Shown in pieces: positions 1 through 7,834 of a stretch of DNA of 64,000 bases (position 1 is its first letter; every line of letters begins with the position of its first letter). Made by a program: the position numbers and the translations under genes. The notes below the pieces were generated by a model. The model had not been told where the DNA came from. It saw only the letters and a list, made by a program, of their open reading frames with translations, and did not search any database. Origin of the DNA: Methylophaga sp. OBS4 (GTDB lineage: Bacteria; Pseudomonadota; Gammaproteobacteria; Nitrosococcales; Methylophagaceae); contig NZ_JAPDMV010000002.1 of NCBI RefSeq assembly GCF_026319305.1, forward strand, positions 49,034 to 113,033, in the 5' to 3' direction.

Positions 1-1
1 C

Positions 2-1243
2 GCAGATAAATCTCAGGTCTCGCTTGCCCATGATGAAGCGTTATCCAGAGAAATCATCATTCATGGTATTGAAAGACTGGCACGGCGGGCACCGGATCAA
101 GCCTATGCAACATGGCTACGGCTGAGGCAGGCTTATCAATTCAGTGAGCAGGATCGAATTCAGGTTCGTCGCACAATTGGCACCTGGGCCGCATTGAACC
201 GTGATGATAATGCACTGATTTATTTCGGTAATATTCCGGGCGGAGAATGGCAGGCGCGTGCAGCTATCTGGCAGCAAAACTGGACTGCTGCCCACAAAGC
301 CATCACCCAGTTGAACATCGATGATCAGGCATCCACCAAGTGGCAGTACTGGCTGGGCCGCAGTCAGGCTGGACTGGGTCAGCAGGCAGCGGCTAATGAA
401 ACCTTCGCCGCCATCATCGGCCAGCGTGATTATTATTCCTTCCTCGCCGCAGATCATCTGACGCAGCCTTATCAGATGAATCACCGCCCGATAGCGGCGC
501 AGCCGGTAGAAATCGCTACGTTGAAACAACAACCGGCCATGCAGCGCCTGTATGAATTCTATTTGCAGGATATGATGCTGGAAGCCCGGCGCGAGGTTTA
601 TCAGCTCACATTAACGCGTCCGGCCCGTGAACTGCAGCTGATTGCCATGATCACCCATGATTGGGGCTGGCATAACCAGACTATTGCACTGCTCGGCAAA
701 GCGCAGTACTGGGATGCGCTGGATTTGCGTTTTCCGGTGCTGTATGACCATCAAATGTTGAAAGCAGGACAAACCCAGGGACTGGATCCATCCTGGTTAT
801 TCGCCATTGCACGCCAGGAAAGTGCTTTTAACCCTGAGGCACGCTCTCATGCCGGCGCAATGGGACTGATGCAACTGATGCCGGCTACCGGCAAGCTGAT
901 TTCCAAGCTGATCAACCGTCCGCTCAGGCAACTGACAGAGTTATACAATGCCGATACCAATATTGAGCTGGGCAGCGCCTATCTCAAGCGCATGTATGAT
1001 GAAAATCAGCGTAACCCGGTGCTGGCAACCGCGGCTTATAATGCCGGGCCTCATCGTGTGACACGCTGGTTACCCCCCGAAAATATTGATGCCGATATCT
1101 GGGTGGAAAACATTCCGTTTAATGAAACCCGCCACTATGTCAGTAGTGTGCTGAGTTATGCAGCGATTTTTGACAGCCAGCGCAAACAGTCAATTAAACC
1201 GCTGTCGGAACGTATGCCTGCAATCAAACCCAAAACACCTTAA
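2..1243 (+). CDS. slt: Soluble lytic murein transglycosylase, C-terminal part (gene runs off the left edge)
   Basis: Periplasmic muramidase that cleaves the MurNAc-GlcNAc bond of peptidoglycan and leaves 1,6-anhydro ends. The frame is open from the window edge, so only the last 413 residues are visible and the true start lies outside; the in-frame TTG at 194 is not a credible start. The first ~260 visible residues look helical, as expected for the superhelical U and L domains of Slt70. The catalytic SLT domain follows: RQESAFNPEA with the catalytic Glu near visible residue 273, then GAMGLMQLMPATG, then TAAYNAGPHRV. Family membership is clear from these motifs. cca begins 9 bases after the stop, so the two are probably co-transcribed. 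Confidence 0.92.
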   Translation, partial: ADKSQVSLAHDEALSREIIIHGIERLARRAPDQAYATWLRLRQAYQFSEQDRIQVRRTIGTWAALNRDDNALIYFGNIPGGEWQARAAIWQQNWTAAHKAITQLNIDDQASTKWQYWLGRSQAGLGQQAAANETFAAIIGQRDYYSFLAADHLTQPYQMNHRPIAAQPVEIATLKQQPAMQRLYEFYLQDMMLEARREVYQLTLTRPARELQLIAMITHDWGWHNQTIALLGKAQYWDALDLRFPVLYDHQMLKAGQTQGLDPSWLFAIARQESAFNPEARSHAGAMGLMQLMPATGKLISKLINRPLRQLTELYNADTNIELGSAYLKRMYDENQRNPVLATAAYNAGPHRVTRWLPPENIDADIWVENIPFNETRHYVSSVLSYAAIFDSQRKQSIKPLSERMPAIKPKTP

Positions 1244-1252
1244 ACTGTTGAT

Positions 1253-2479
1253 ATGCAAACCTATCTTGTTGGCGGCTGTGTCCGTGATCAACTGTTAGGC
1301 TTGGCCGTTAAAGATCGCGACTGGGTCGTGGTCGGCGCCACGCCTGCTCAAATGCTGGCTCAGGGCTTTCGCCCGGTGGGCAAAGATTTCCCTGTATTTC
1401 TGCATCCTGAAACTCAGGAAGAATACGCTTTAGCCCGCACCGAACGTAAGTCTGGGCATGGTTATCATGGCTTCACGGTACACGCCGCACCGGATGTGAC
1501 ACTGGAGCAGGATCTGGCGCGCCGCGATCTGACCATCAATGCCATTGCCGAAGATCCGGACGGTAATATCATCGATCCGTTTAACGGCCGGCAGGATCTG
1601 CAACAGGGGATCCTGCGTCATGTCTCGCCTGCTTTCGTTGAAGATCCGGTCAGAGTATTGCGGATCGCCCGCTTTGCAGCACGTTTTGGTTTCCAAATCG
1701 CGGATGAAACCCAAGCTTTGATTCGGCAGATGATAGCCAGCGGTGAGCTAGATCACCTGGTGGCCGAGCGAGTCTGGCAGGAACTGTCCAATGCCTTGCT
1801 GGCGGATCACCCCTCCGTATTTTTCACTACACTGCGACAGGTCGGTGCCTTAGCGGTGTTGTTTCCGGAAGTTGATCGTCTGTTTGGTGTGCCGCAAGAT
1901 CCCAAATGGCACCCGGAAGTAGATACCGGTGTGCACGTAATGATGGTCATTGATCAGGCCGCACGGCTCAGCAGTGATCTGGCGGTGCGTTTTGCCGCCC
2001 TGTGTCATGATTTAGGTAAAGGCACCACCCCTGAGCATATTCTGCCCCGTCACACAGGCCATGAGGCCAGCAGTGTTGCATTAACTCTGGCTTTGTGTGA
2101 ACGCTTACGTGTCCCCAGGGAATTGACCACTTTGGCAGTCAAAGTCGCCGAGTTTCATACTCATGTACACCTGTTGTTTGAGTTCTCTGCGGATAAGATT
2201 TTGCAAGCGCTGGAAGCCATTGACAGCTTTCGTCGCCCCCAACGTTTTCAACAATACCTTTTAGCCAGCGAAGCTGATTTTCGCGGTCGTCCCGGCTATG
2301 AAGATGCCCCCCTCCCGGAAAAAGCCGCTTTTCAGGCATGCTATAAGGCGGCTAAAGCCATTGATGTCCAACCATTTGTGGAAGCAGGGCTCAGTGGTAA
2401 AGCCATTGCCGAAGCGCTTGCCACAGCGCGTACCGAGGCAATTGCAGACACCCTCGCACAATTCAGGCAAACAGCCTGA
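1253..2479 (+). CDS. cca: CCA-adding tRNA nucleotidyltransferase with HD domain
   Basis: Builds or repairs the 3' CCA end of tRNAs. The 408 residues match the long gammaproteobacterial form. The N-terminal nucleotidyltransferase head has GGCVRDQLLG (7-16) and the metal-binding pair D21/D23 in DRDW; RRDLTINAIA (90-99) is the conserved sugar/neck motif. The C-terminal HD phosphohydrolase domain shows CHDLGKG with H252/D253, so 2',3'-cyclic phosphodiesterase and phosphatase activities are likely, as in the E. coli enzyme. The ATG at 1253 gives an N-terminus that lines up directly with the family. It lies 9 bases after the transglycosylase stop. Confidence 0.96.
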   Translation: MQTYLVGGCVRDQLLGLAVKDRDWVVVGATPAQMLAQGFRPVGKDFPVFLHPETQEEYALARTERKSGHGYHGFTVHAAPDVTLEQDLARRDLTINAIAEDPDGNIIDPFNGRQDLQQGILRHVSPAFVEDPVRVLRIARFAARFGFQIADETQALIRQMIASGELDHLVAERVWQELSNALLADHPSVFFTTLRQVGALAVLFPEVDRLFGVPQDPKWHPEVDTGVHVMMVIDQAARLSSDLAVRFAALCHDLGKGTTPEHILPRHTGHEASSVALTLALCERLRVPRELTTLAVKVAEFHTHVHLLFEFSADKILQALEAIDSFRRPQRFQQYLLASEADFRGRPGYEDAPLPEKAAFQACYKAAKAIDVQPFVEAGLSGKAIAEALATARTEAIADTLAQFRQTA

Positions 2480-2583
2480 GTCCGTTACAGCGATCCAGCA
2501 CCTTTTTCCAACAGTAACGCAGTTAGCGGACGGTTATATACCGAAACAAGCGCTCAGGCCTTAACTGACTGTGGCTTGCAACA

Positions 2584-2611
2584 TTACAGCAGCTGCCACA
2601 TCACGTATAAT
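2584..2611 (+). promoter_or_regulatory. Candidate sigma-70 promoter for mch
   Basis: A perfect -10 hexamer TATAAT lies at 2606-2611, with only a weak -35 match (TTACAG, 2584-2589; 16-base spacer). Transcription would start near 2618, about 28 bases before the mch ATG. The -10 sits in the context ACGTATAA, which recurs upstream of fae (5493-5500). The weak -35 suggests a need for an activator. The call rests on inspection only. Confidence 0.45.
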
Positions 2612-2645
2612 TTGTTTATTTTTCGATTCTAGACAGGACCTTTTC

Positions 2646-3629
2646 ATGAGCAGTGATATCTCCGCCAACTGGACCAGCGTCAACGCCGCATGCCAACCGC
2701 TGGTCGACCGCTTGATCGCCGATGCCGAAGCCCTTCAACTTGAAATCAGCACGCTCGCAAACGGCACCCGTATCGTTGATGCCGGCATCAATTGTGTTGG
2801 CGGTCTGGAAGCCGGACGTCGCATTGGTGAAATCTGCATGGGCGGCCTGGGCACCGTTACCCTCGGATCGAACAGTGGTTTTGATAACTGGCCATGGTCT
2901 GTCAATGTGCATGCCAAAACACCTGTATTAAGCTGTCTGGGCAGTCAATATGCCGGGTGGAGCCTGTCCCACAAAAGCGAAGACAGTAAATTTTTTGCTT
3001 TAGGATCCGGTCCCGGCCGTGCGTTGGCAGCCAGAGAAGAATTGTTCAAGGAATTTGCCTATCAAGATAAAGCCGACTCGACGGTGATTGTGCTGGAAGT
3101 GGACACGTTCCCCCCCGTTGAAGTCGCAGAAAAAGTGGCGGACAACTGTGGCATAAAAGCTGAAAACCTGACCTTTATTCTGACCCCGACTTCCAGCCTG
3201 GCCGGCGTGATGCAGATAGCCATTCGGGTACTGGAGGTGGCAATGCACAAAGCGCATACTGTGCATTTCCCGATGGAAAAAATCATCGATGGTTTTGGCG
3301 TCACGCCCGTTGCGCCGCCAGGTGGTGACTTTATGACCGGCATGGGCCGCACCAATGATGCCATTCTTTACGGTGGTCTGGTACATTTGTTTATCGAAGG
3401 TACCGATGAAGAAGCCCGTGATCTGGCAGCCAAAATGCCAAGTAACACTTCTTCTGATTATGGTCGTCCGTTTGCTGATATCTTCAAGTCCTATGAATAT
3501 GATTTCTTCAAAATTGACCCGATGCTGTTCAGCCCGGCGAAAGTGATCGTAACCAATGCTAAAACCGGTAAAAGCTTTAGCGCAGGTGAACTGAATCAGG
3601 ACTTACTTAACCAGTCTTTCGGTCTGTAA
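2646..3629 (+). CDS. mch: Methenyl-tetrahydromethanopterin cyclohydrolase
   Basis: Interconverts N5,N10-methenyl-H4MPT and N5-formyl-H4MPT, the step after Fae and methylene-H4MPT dehydrogenase in H4MPT-linked formaldehyde oxidation. It is cytoplasmic, 327 residues from the ATG at 2646 (MSSDISANWTSVN), the usual family length. Recognisable stretches are GINCVGGLEAGRRIGEICMG, WPWSVNVHAKTPVLSCLGSQ, ALGSGPGRALA and VAPPGGDFMTGMGRTNDAI. The frame extends upstream to 2571, but the ATG at 2646 has an AGGA-type ribosome site about 10 bases before it and matches the family N-terminus. This gene marks the organism as using H4MPT and, with fae, defines the methylotrophy block. A hairpin separates it from the next gene. 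Confidence 0.97.
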   Translation: MSSDISANWTSVNAACQPLVDRLIADAEALQLEISTLANGTRIVDAGINCVGGLEAGRRIGEICMGGLGTVTLGSNSGFDNWPWSVNVHAKTPVLSCLGSQYAGWSLSHKSEDSKFFALGSGPGRALAAREELFKEFAYQDKADSTVIVLEVDTFPPVEVAEKVADNCGIKAENLTFILTPTSSLAGVMQIAIRVLEVAMHKAHTVHFPMEKIIDGFGVTPVAPPGGDFMTGMGRTNDAILYGGLVHLFIEGTDEEARDLAAKMPSNTSSDYGRPFADIFKSYEYDFFKIDPMLFSPAKVIVTNAKTGKSFSAGELNQDLLNQSFGL

Positions 3630-3636
3630 TTGATAC

Positions 3637-3656
3637 GGGAGTATTAATTCACTCCC
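3637..3656 (+). terminator. Small hairpin after mch, possible attenuator
   Basis: GGGAGT (3637-3642) pairs with ACTCCC (3651-3656) across an 8-base loop and is followed by CTTTTAA. The 6-bp stem and short T run are too weak for a full terminator. It may protect the mch 3' end or reduce read-through into the ATP-grasp gene. Confidence 0.35.
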
Positions 3657-3671
3657 CTTTTAAGTCGACAT

Positions 3672-4589
3672 ATGAATACGCCTCGCATTGTTATTTTTAA
3701 CGACACCCATGGCTGGCACAGTGAGCAATTAACAACGGCTTTACGGGAACTCGGCTTTGATGTCGTACTCACCGATCTGGCGCAATGCCGGATTGATCTG
3801 GATTATCCGGAAGGCCTTTTTATCCCCGGTTTTGAAAACGAATTGCCGGCAGCAGCTATGGTCAGAGGCATTGCGCCCGGTTTTCTCGAACAAATCACCT
3901 TGCGTATGGATGTATTACATACCCTGGCTGAACTGGGCGTACCGGTATTCAATCCTGCCACGGCGATAGAGCATACGGTTGATAAAGCCCGCACCTCTTT
4001 ACGCCTGCATCTGGCCGGACTCAACACCCCCCGCACCTGGGCCTGTGAAAACCGCTCTATGGCCTTCGATATAGCCTGCCGTCAGCTGAATGCAGGCATG
4101 ACACTGGTGATGAAACCTTTGTTTGGTTCTCAGGGTAAGGGCATTACCTTGATTGAAAACATGCAGCAACTCGGCGAACAAATTCCGGTCGGCGACGCAT
4201 TTTATCTGCAGGAATATATCGCGCCCGAACAAAGCGGTCTTTGGCAGGATTGGCGCTTACTGGTAATTGATGGGCAGGTATACGCGGCGATGTCTCGTCG
4301 CTCCGAACACTGGATCACCAACTTCGCACAGGGTGCACGCTGTTTTGCCTCACCGGTTTCGGCAGAAATGGAACAGCTCGCACTCCAGGCAACAGCGGCG
4401 GTACAGGCTGACTATGCCGGGGTTGACCTGATCCGCACCCGTGATGGCCAGTTCAGTGTATTGGAAGTCAACAGCGTCCCGGCATGGAAAGGTTTATATC
4501 AGGCTACCGGTGCGAATATCGCCGGCGCTTTGGCCAAGGCATTACTGCAACGGGTGGAAAACTCGCTACAATCCCACCATGCTGTCTGA
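3672..4589 (+). CDS. RimK-type ATP-grasp amino-acid ligase of the H4MPT/methylofuran cluster
   Basis: ATP-dependent carboxylate-amine ligase fold, 305 residues. An N-terminal preATP-grasp domain (~1-95) precedes an ATP-grasp core with VDKARTSLRLHLAGL, the VMKPLFGSQGKGITLI phosphate-binding block, the adenine-site stretch YLQEYIAPEQ, and the metal-binding LEVNSVPAWKGLYQ near the C-terminus. It resembles RimK and the archaeal H4MPT:glutamate ligase MptN, and corresponds by position to the gene between mch and the CitG-like gene in other methylotrophs (orf5 of Methylobacterium, from memory). Adding glutamate to H4MPT or to the methylofuran side chain is an inference; the substrate cannot be read from the sequence. 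The last 11 bases overlap the next gene. Confidence 0.8.
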   Translation: MNTPRIVIFNDTHGWHSEQLTTALRELGFDVVLTDLAQCRIDLDYPEGLFIPGFENELPAAAMVRGIAPGFLEQITLRMDVLHTLAELGVPVFNPATAIEHTVDKARTSLRLHLAGLNTPRTWACENRSMAFDIACRQLNAGMTLVMKPLFGSQGKGITLIENMQQLGEQIPVGDAFYLQEYIAPEQSGLWQDWRLLVIDGQVYAAMSRRSEHWITNFAQGARCFASPVSAEMEQLALQATAAVQADYAGVDLIRTRDGQFSVLEVNSVPAWKGLYQATGANIAGALAKALLQRVENSLQSHHAV

Positions 4590-5448
4590 GTCTGATATCC
4601 AGCAAGCTGTGATCTGGGCCTGTGAACAGGAAGTCCGGGCGCCCAAACCCGGCAATGTGAACTGCTTCAGCGATGGTCACAATATGGCGGTAGATGATTT
4701 TATCCGCAGTGCCCATGCCATAGCGCCCGTTATGGCCCGCCCTGGACTTTCTGTCGGCGAGCGCATTATGCAGGCTATTACCGCGACTCGAGCGGTTGTT
4801 GACTGTAATACCAATCTCGGCATTGTCTTATTATTTGCTCCTCTTTGCTGCGCTATCAAGCAATGTGAATCGTTTGAACAACTCTCTTCACAGTTGCAGT
4901 ACGTGCTGAATGATTTGTCAGTTGAAGATGCCCGCCTTTGCTATCAGGCTATTCGCATGGCTGAAGCCGGCGGTTTGGGCAAGCTGAATAATCAGGACAT
5001 TGCTCAGGAACCGACCGTTACACTACTTGAAGCGATGGACATGGCTCGGGATCGCGACCAAATAGCCCTTCAGTATGTAAGCAACTTCGGGGATATATGG
5101 ACGATCGCTTTGCCGGCATTGACAGCGGCGTTGGATTCTGGGGAAAGTGTTGAATGGGCCACCGCTTTCGCGTATCTTAAGCTGTTATCAACCGCTCCGG
5201 ACAGTCTTATCTGTCGCAAGCAGTCCGTTGAGCTCGCAGAGGCGGTCACACAAAAGGCAAAACAATTTGTTTTTGAGATGAATAAGAACAATAAGTTAGA
5301 TGCTTATTATACTGAGCTCACTGCTTGGGATAACGAATTAAAACAGAAAGCCATCAACCCAGGAACGACCGCTGATCTTGTCGCAGCCACCTTGCTGCTG
5401 CATGCATTTCAGCAAAGGTTTTCTTTACACAGAATTTCAGTACCATGA
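4579..5448 (+). CDS. CitG/MdcB-like protein of the H4MPT cluster
   Basis: 289-residue protein related to triphosphoribosyl-dephospho-CoA synthases. The family signature is visible as EVRAPKPGNVNCFSDGHNM (~17-35), with TRAVVDCNTNLGIVLLFAPL and IRMAEAGGLGKL further on. The classic enzymes attach a 2'-(5''-triphosphoribosyl)-3'-dephospho-CoA arm to citrate lyase or malonate decarboxylase. No such enzyme is encoded nearby, and the gene sits between the ATP-grasp ligase and fae, so a role in making a C1 carrier (perhaps a phosphoribosyl transfer) is more likely, but unproven. The ATG at 4579 overlaps the preceding gene by 11 bases; the frame extends upstream to 4441, but that would lie deep inside the neighbour. 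Confidence 0.75.
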   Translation: MLSESDIQQAVIWACEQEVRAPKPGNVNCFSDGHNMAVDDFIRSAHAIAPVMARPGLSVGERIMQAITATRAVVDCNTNLGIVLLFAPLCCAIKQCESFEQLSSQLQYVLNDLSVEDARLCYQAIRMAEAGGLGKLNNQDIAQEPTVTLLEAMDMARDRDQIALQYVSNFGDIWTIALPALTAALDSGESVEWATAFAYLKLLSTAPDSLICRKQSVELAEAVTQKAKQFVFEMNKNNKLDAYYTELTAWDNELKQKAINPGTTADLVAATLLLHAFQQRFSLHRISVP

Positions 5449-5515
5449 TGCATATAGCGGACGGCACTGAGCAGGTGATACGTTCCTTTATTACGTATAA
5501 ACCTTTCCTTGTGAT

Positions 5516-5524
5516 AAGGAGGGG
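5516..5524 (+). promoter_or_regulatory. Very strong ribosome-binding site of fae
   Basis: AAGGAGGGG ends 5 bases before the ATG at 5530. It nearly saturates the anti-Shine-Dalgarno sequence, as expected for an abundant enzyme, and supports the 5530 start over the in-frame ATG at 5572. Confidence 0.7.
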
Positions 5525-5529
5525 AAAAA

Positions 5530-6090
5530 ATGAGCCTTTTTGACAATTTTTTTGGAACAGGAAAATATAACATGCCAGTTATCGATCGCGTACTTGTAGG
5601 TGAATCTTTGGTCATTGAAGATGGTGACCTGGATAATGTCGCTCACATTGATCTTATTATGGGCCCACGTGGTTCAGCAGCAGAAGATGCTTTTTGCCGC
5701 ACTCTGACTGACCAGAAACAAGGTGTAAATGGTCTTTTGGCCGTTGTTGCGCCTAACCTGATGGTTAAACCTTCAACAGTCATGTTCAACAAAGTGACCA
5801 TCAAAAACATGAAGCAAGCCGTACAAATGTTCGGTCCCGCTCAGCGTGGTGTTTCTTTGGCAGTAGCTGAATGTGTTGAAGACGGAACTATCCCTGCTGG
5901 CGAAGCTGATGATTGTTTCATCTGTGTAGGTGTCTTTATTTCTCCAACCGCTGACAGCGACGAGAAAATTCAGGACTGGAACCAGCGAGCAACCAAAGAA
6001 GCTATCAAACGTGCCGTTGCACGTGAGCCAAAAGCGGCTGATGTTGTTGCTCAATACAAAACTTCTGAACACCCATTCGGTGCTAAGTAA
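5530..6090 (+). CDS. fae: Formaldehyde-activating enzyme
   Basis: Condenses formaldehyde with H4MPT to give N5,N10-methylene-H4MPT, the entry step of the pathway and the main protection against formaldehyde in methylotrophs. The sequence matches Fae throughout: LVGESLV, VAHIDLIMGPRGSAAEDAF (catalytic His of AHID near residue 39), APNLMVKPSTVMFNKVTI and AVQMFGPAQRGVSLAV. From 5530 the protein has 186 residues, about 15 more at the N-terminus than the Methylobacterium enzyme as I recall it. An internal ATG at 5572 (MPVIDRVLVGESL) would give the usual length and has its own AGGA 9 bases upstream, so the start is not certain. Codons are biased as in highly expressed genes. It faces the HisA-like gene. 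Confidence 0.97.
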   Translation: MSLFDNFFGTGKYNMPVIDRVLVGESLVIEDGDLDNVAHIDLIMGPRGSAAEDAFCRTLTDQKQGVNGLLAVVAPNLMVKPSTVMFNKVTIKNMKQAVQMFGPAQRGVSLAVAECVEDGTIPAGEADDCFICVGVFISPTADSDEKIQDWNQRATKEAIKRAVAREPKAADVVAQYKTSEHPFGAK

Positions 6091-6107
6091 GTTTTAAAGC
6101 TTGTTAC

Positions 6108-6137
6108 AACACCGCTCTTCTCACGAAGGGCGGTGTT
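6108..6137. terminator. Inverted repeat between fae and the convergent HisA-like gene
   Basis: AACACCGCTCTT (6108-6119) pairs with AAGGGCGGTGTT (6126-6137) through a 12-bp stem with one G-T pair and a 6-base loop. The loop holds part of the stop codon of the minus-strand gene (6121-6123). The position suits a shared bidirectional terminator, but neither side has a clean T run. Confidence 0.5.
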
Positions 6138-6837
6138 CCTGCTCCATCAGGCTTGCGACAGCCTCTCTACTCAAATGTCCGGTGTGTAATGCACTGGCAA
6201 GCAACACCCCTTTGATATCCAGTTGCTGCAATTGCAACATATCCTGTTCTCCCCTCACCCCTCCAGCAGCAAATAAATCCACATCAGCCCTGGCCTGTTT
6301 TAATTCTGTCAGCCAGTCATAACCCGGTCCGCTATCAGCACCAACGGTATCCAGATTCATTGCGATCACTGTCTGAGTCCAGTTAGCAGGCTGCTGCAAT
6401 AATGTCTGATCACCCAGAAAACGGCCATGACGTCGATCCAAAGACAGAATCGCCCGCTGCTGCACATCCTGTTTTTGCAACAGGTCGGGAGCAGCCAAAG
6501 TTTCACTCCCCAGAACCGGCCGGACAATCTGGTTTTGCTCATACTGCAAATAATCCGCATAAGTCCTGATGCCGGCATCCAGCCAGATTTCCAGCTGAGG
6601 GAACGTTTTTTCCAGTTCGTGATAGCGCAAAACCGAATGCTGGCCGCTTTCGATAGCATCCAGATCAGCAATATAAATGGCGCGAAACGGATACCAATCC
6701 AGCAGATCAGCGATAAGCGGCTTTATCTCGCTTGCCTGCGTTAAACATGATTTTAACGGTGGATAGTCGCTCCTGTTGCCACCACGGGCATGAACGGCTA
6801 CTCCCTCTCTGATATCGATGACCGGTATAATTTCCAT
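6121..6837 (-). CDS. HisA/HisF-related TIM-barrel protein of the H4MPT/methylofuran cluster
   Basis: 238-residue barrel resembling phosphoribosylformimino-AICAR-phosphate isomerase (HisA). It starts MEIIPVIDIREGVAVHARGG, keeping the first catalytic Asp (D9); LSLDRRHGRFLG in the middle carries the equivalent of the second; FAAGGVRGEQDM and GVLLASALHTG near the end form the phosphate-binding loops. A distinct HisA/HisF-like family occurs in methanogens and H4MPT-using methylotrophs, and the location beside fae and the MfnD-like gene suggests membership there rather than in histidine synthesis; no other his gene is in the window. The reaction is unknown. It is transcribed towards fae and starts only 22 bases from the divergent MfnD-like gene. 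Confidence 0.8.
   Translation of the reverse strand: MEIIPVIDIREGVAVHARGGNRSDYPPLKSCLTQASEIKPLIADLLDWYPFRAIYIADLDAIESGQHSVLRYHELEKTFPQLEIWLDAGIRTYADYLQYEQNQIVRPVLGSETLAAPDLLQKQDVQQRAILSLDRRHGRFLGDQTLLQQPANWTQTVIAMNLDTVGADSGPGYDWLTELKQARADVDLFAAGGVRGEQDMLQLQQLDIKGVLLASALHTGHLSREAVASLMEQEHRPS
6826..6831 (+). promoter_or_regulatory. Candidate -10 element for the MfnD-like operon
   Basis: A perfect TATAAT lies inside the first codons of the opposing HisA-like gene, 28 bases before the plus-strand ATG at 6860. No convincing -35 or extended -10 is present. A start near 6838 would leave a ~22-base leader and overlap the 5' end of the divergent gene's transcript. Confidence 0.35.
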
Positions 6838-6859
6838 TCACATATTTCGATTTAATTTA

Positions 6860-7822
6860 ATGACTTTATTTGTTTACGAACATTTTACCAGTGGGGCGTT
6901 GGCCGGAGGATTTTGTCCCCCCGAATTGACGGCTGAAGGTGATGCCATGCTCAGCGCCATTGTGCAGGACCTGCTGGCGTTAAACCACAAGCTGGTGATC
7001 ATGCGAGACCAACGACTTCCCGCGCTTACTACCAGCCCTACTGATACCCGCTTGCAGACCCTCTGGATCAAGGATAAAGAAAGTTTTGAAACCTGCTGGA
7101 CACGCTGCCTGCAGCAATATGATCAATTTCTGGTTATTGCTCCGGAAACCGACCATATCTTGCTGAACATTGCCCGGCAGGTGCAACAAGCGCAAAAACA
7201 GTGGCTCGGTTGCGATCAACTTGCCATCACTGTTTGCGGCGACAAACTGCAATGCTGGCATCTGCTTGAGCAGCATGATATTCAAACACCAGTTACTCAA
7301 TCAGCCGAAGCTTGGCTACTCAACTCCGCAACAACAAGCCGGCAGTGGGTGATAAAACCCATTGATGGCGCCGGTTGTGAGGACACTTATGTACTTGACA
7401 CCCGCCAAAGCCGTGAAAAGCTGGCAACTTTCTCATTGACTGAGCTGCAATACTTTATCGTACAGCCTTATATCGGTGGTCAGGCGCTGAGCCTGAGCCT
7501 GTTTATCTCTGATAATGGCGTCGATTTATTATCCATCAATGCTCAGATTATGACGCAGCATCAGCAACAGTTAAAACTGACTCACTGCCAGGTCAATCAC
7601 GACCACCTACTCGCACCGACAGTGGCGATAGCGCTTGCCGGCAGGATTCATGATACGATGCCGGGTCTGTGGGGGTTTGTGGGTATTGATCTGATAAAAA
7701 CCGGTGATCAGCTGTGGGTGATAGATATCAATCCCCGCCTGACCAGCTCTTATGCTGAGGCTGAAATGAGACAATACCACAACCCGGCACTGGCTTTGCA
7801 CGCTTATCTGACACAACAATAA
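6860..7822 (+). CDS. mfnD: ATP-grasp ligase resembling tyramine-glutamate ligase MfnD
   Basis: 320-residue ATP-grasp protein. MfnD of methanogens joins glutamate to tyramine in methanofuran synthesis. Visible features: N-terminal VYEHFTSGALAGG followed by LTAEGDAMLSAIVQDL, typical of this subfamily; the core block QWVIKPIDGAGCEDTYVLD; FIVQPYIGGQALSLSLF; and the C-terminal LWVIDINPRLTSSYAE with the metal-binding acid and Asn. The ATG at 6860 is preferred over 6818 because the latter would overlap the divergent gene. The next gene follows after 12 bases, so this opens an operon of five genes (MfnD-like, MfnF-like, pabB, MfnE-like, decarboxylase). The subfamily call rests on the N-terminal motif and on the neighbours; the substrate has not been shown here. 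Confidence 0.72.
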   Translation: MTLFVYEHFTSGALAGGFCPPELTAEGDAMLSAIVQDLLALNHKLVIMRDQRLPALTTSPTDTRLQTLWIKDKESFETCWTRCLQQYDQFLVIAPETDHILLNIARQVQQAQKQWLGCDQLAITVCGDKLQCWHLLEQHDIQTPVTQSAEAWLLNSATTSRQWVIKPIDGAGCEDTYVLDTRQSREKLATFSLTELQYFIVQPYIGGQALSLSLFISDNGVDLLSINAQIMTQHQQQLKLTHCQVNHDHLLAPTVAIALAGRIHDTMPGLWGFVGIDLIKTGDQLWVIDINPRLTSSYAEAEMRQYHNPALALHAYLTQQ

Positions 7823-7834
7823 CCCGTATTTGCT

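Noticed and set aside
2298..2564. Plus-strand open frame overlapping the end of cca
   Set aside because: Out of frame within cca and into the mch leader; no recognisable protein features.
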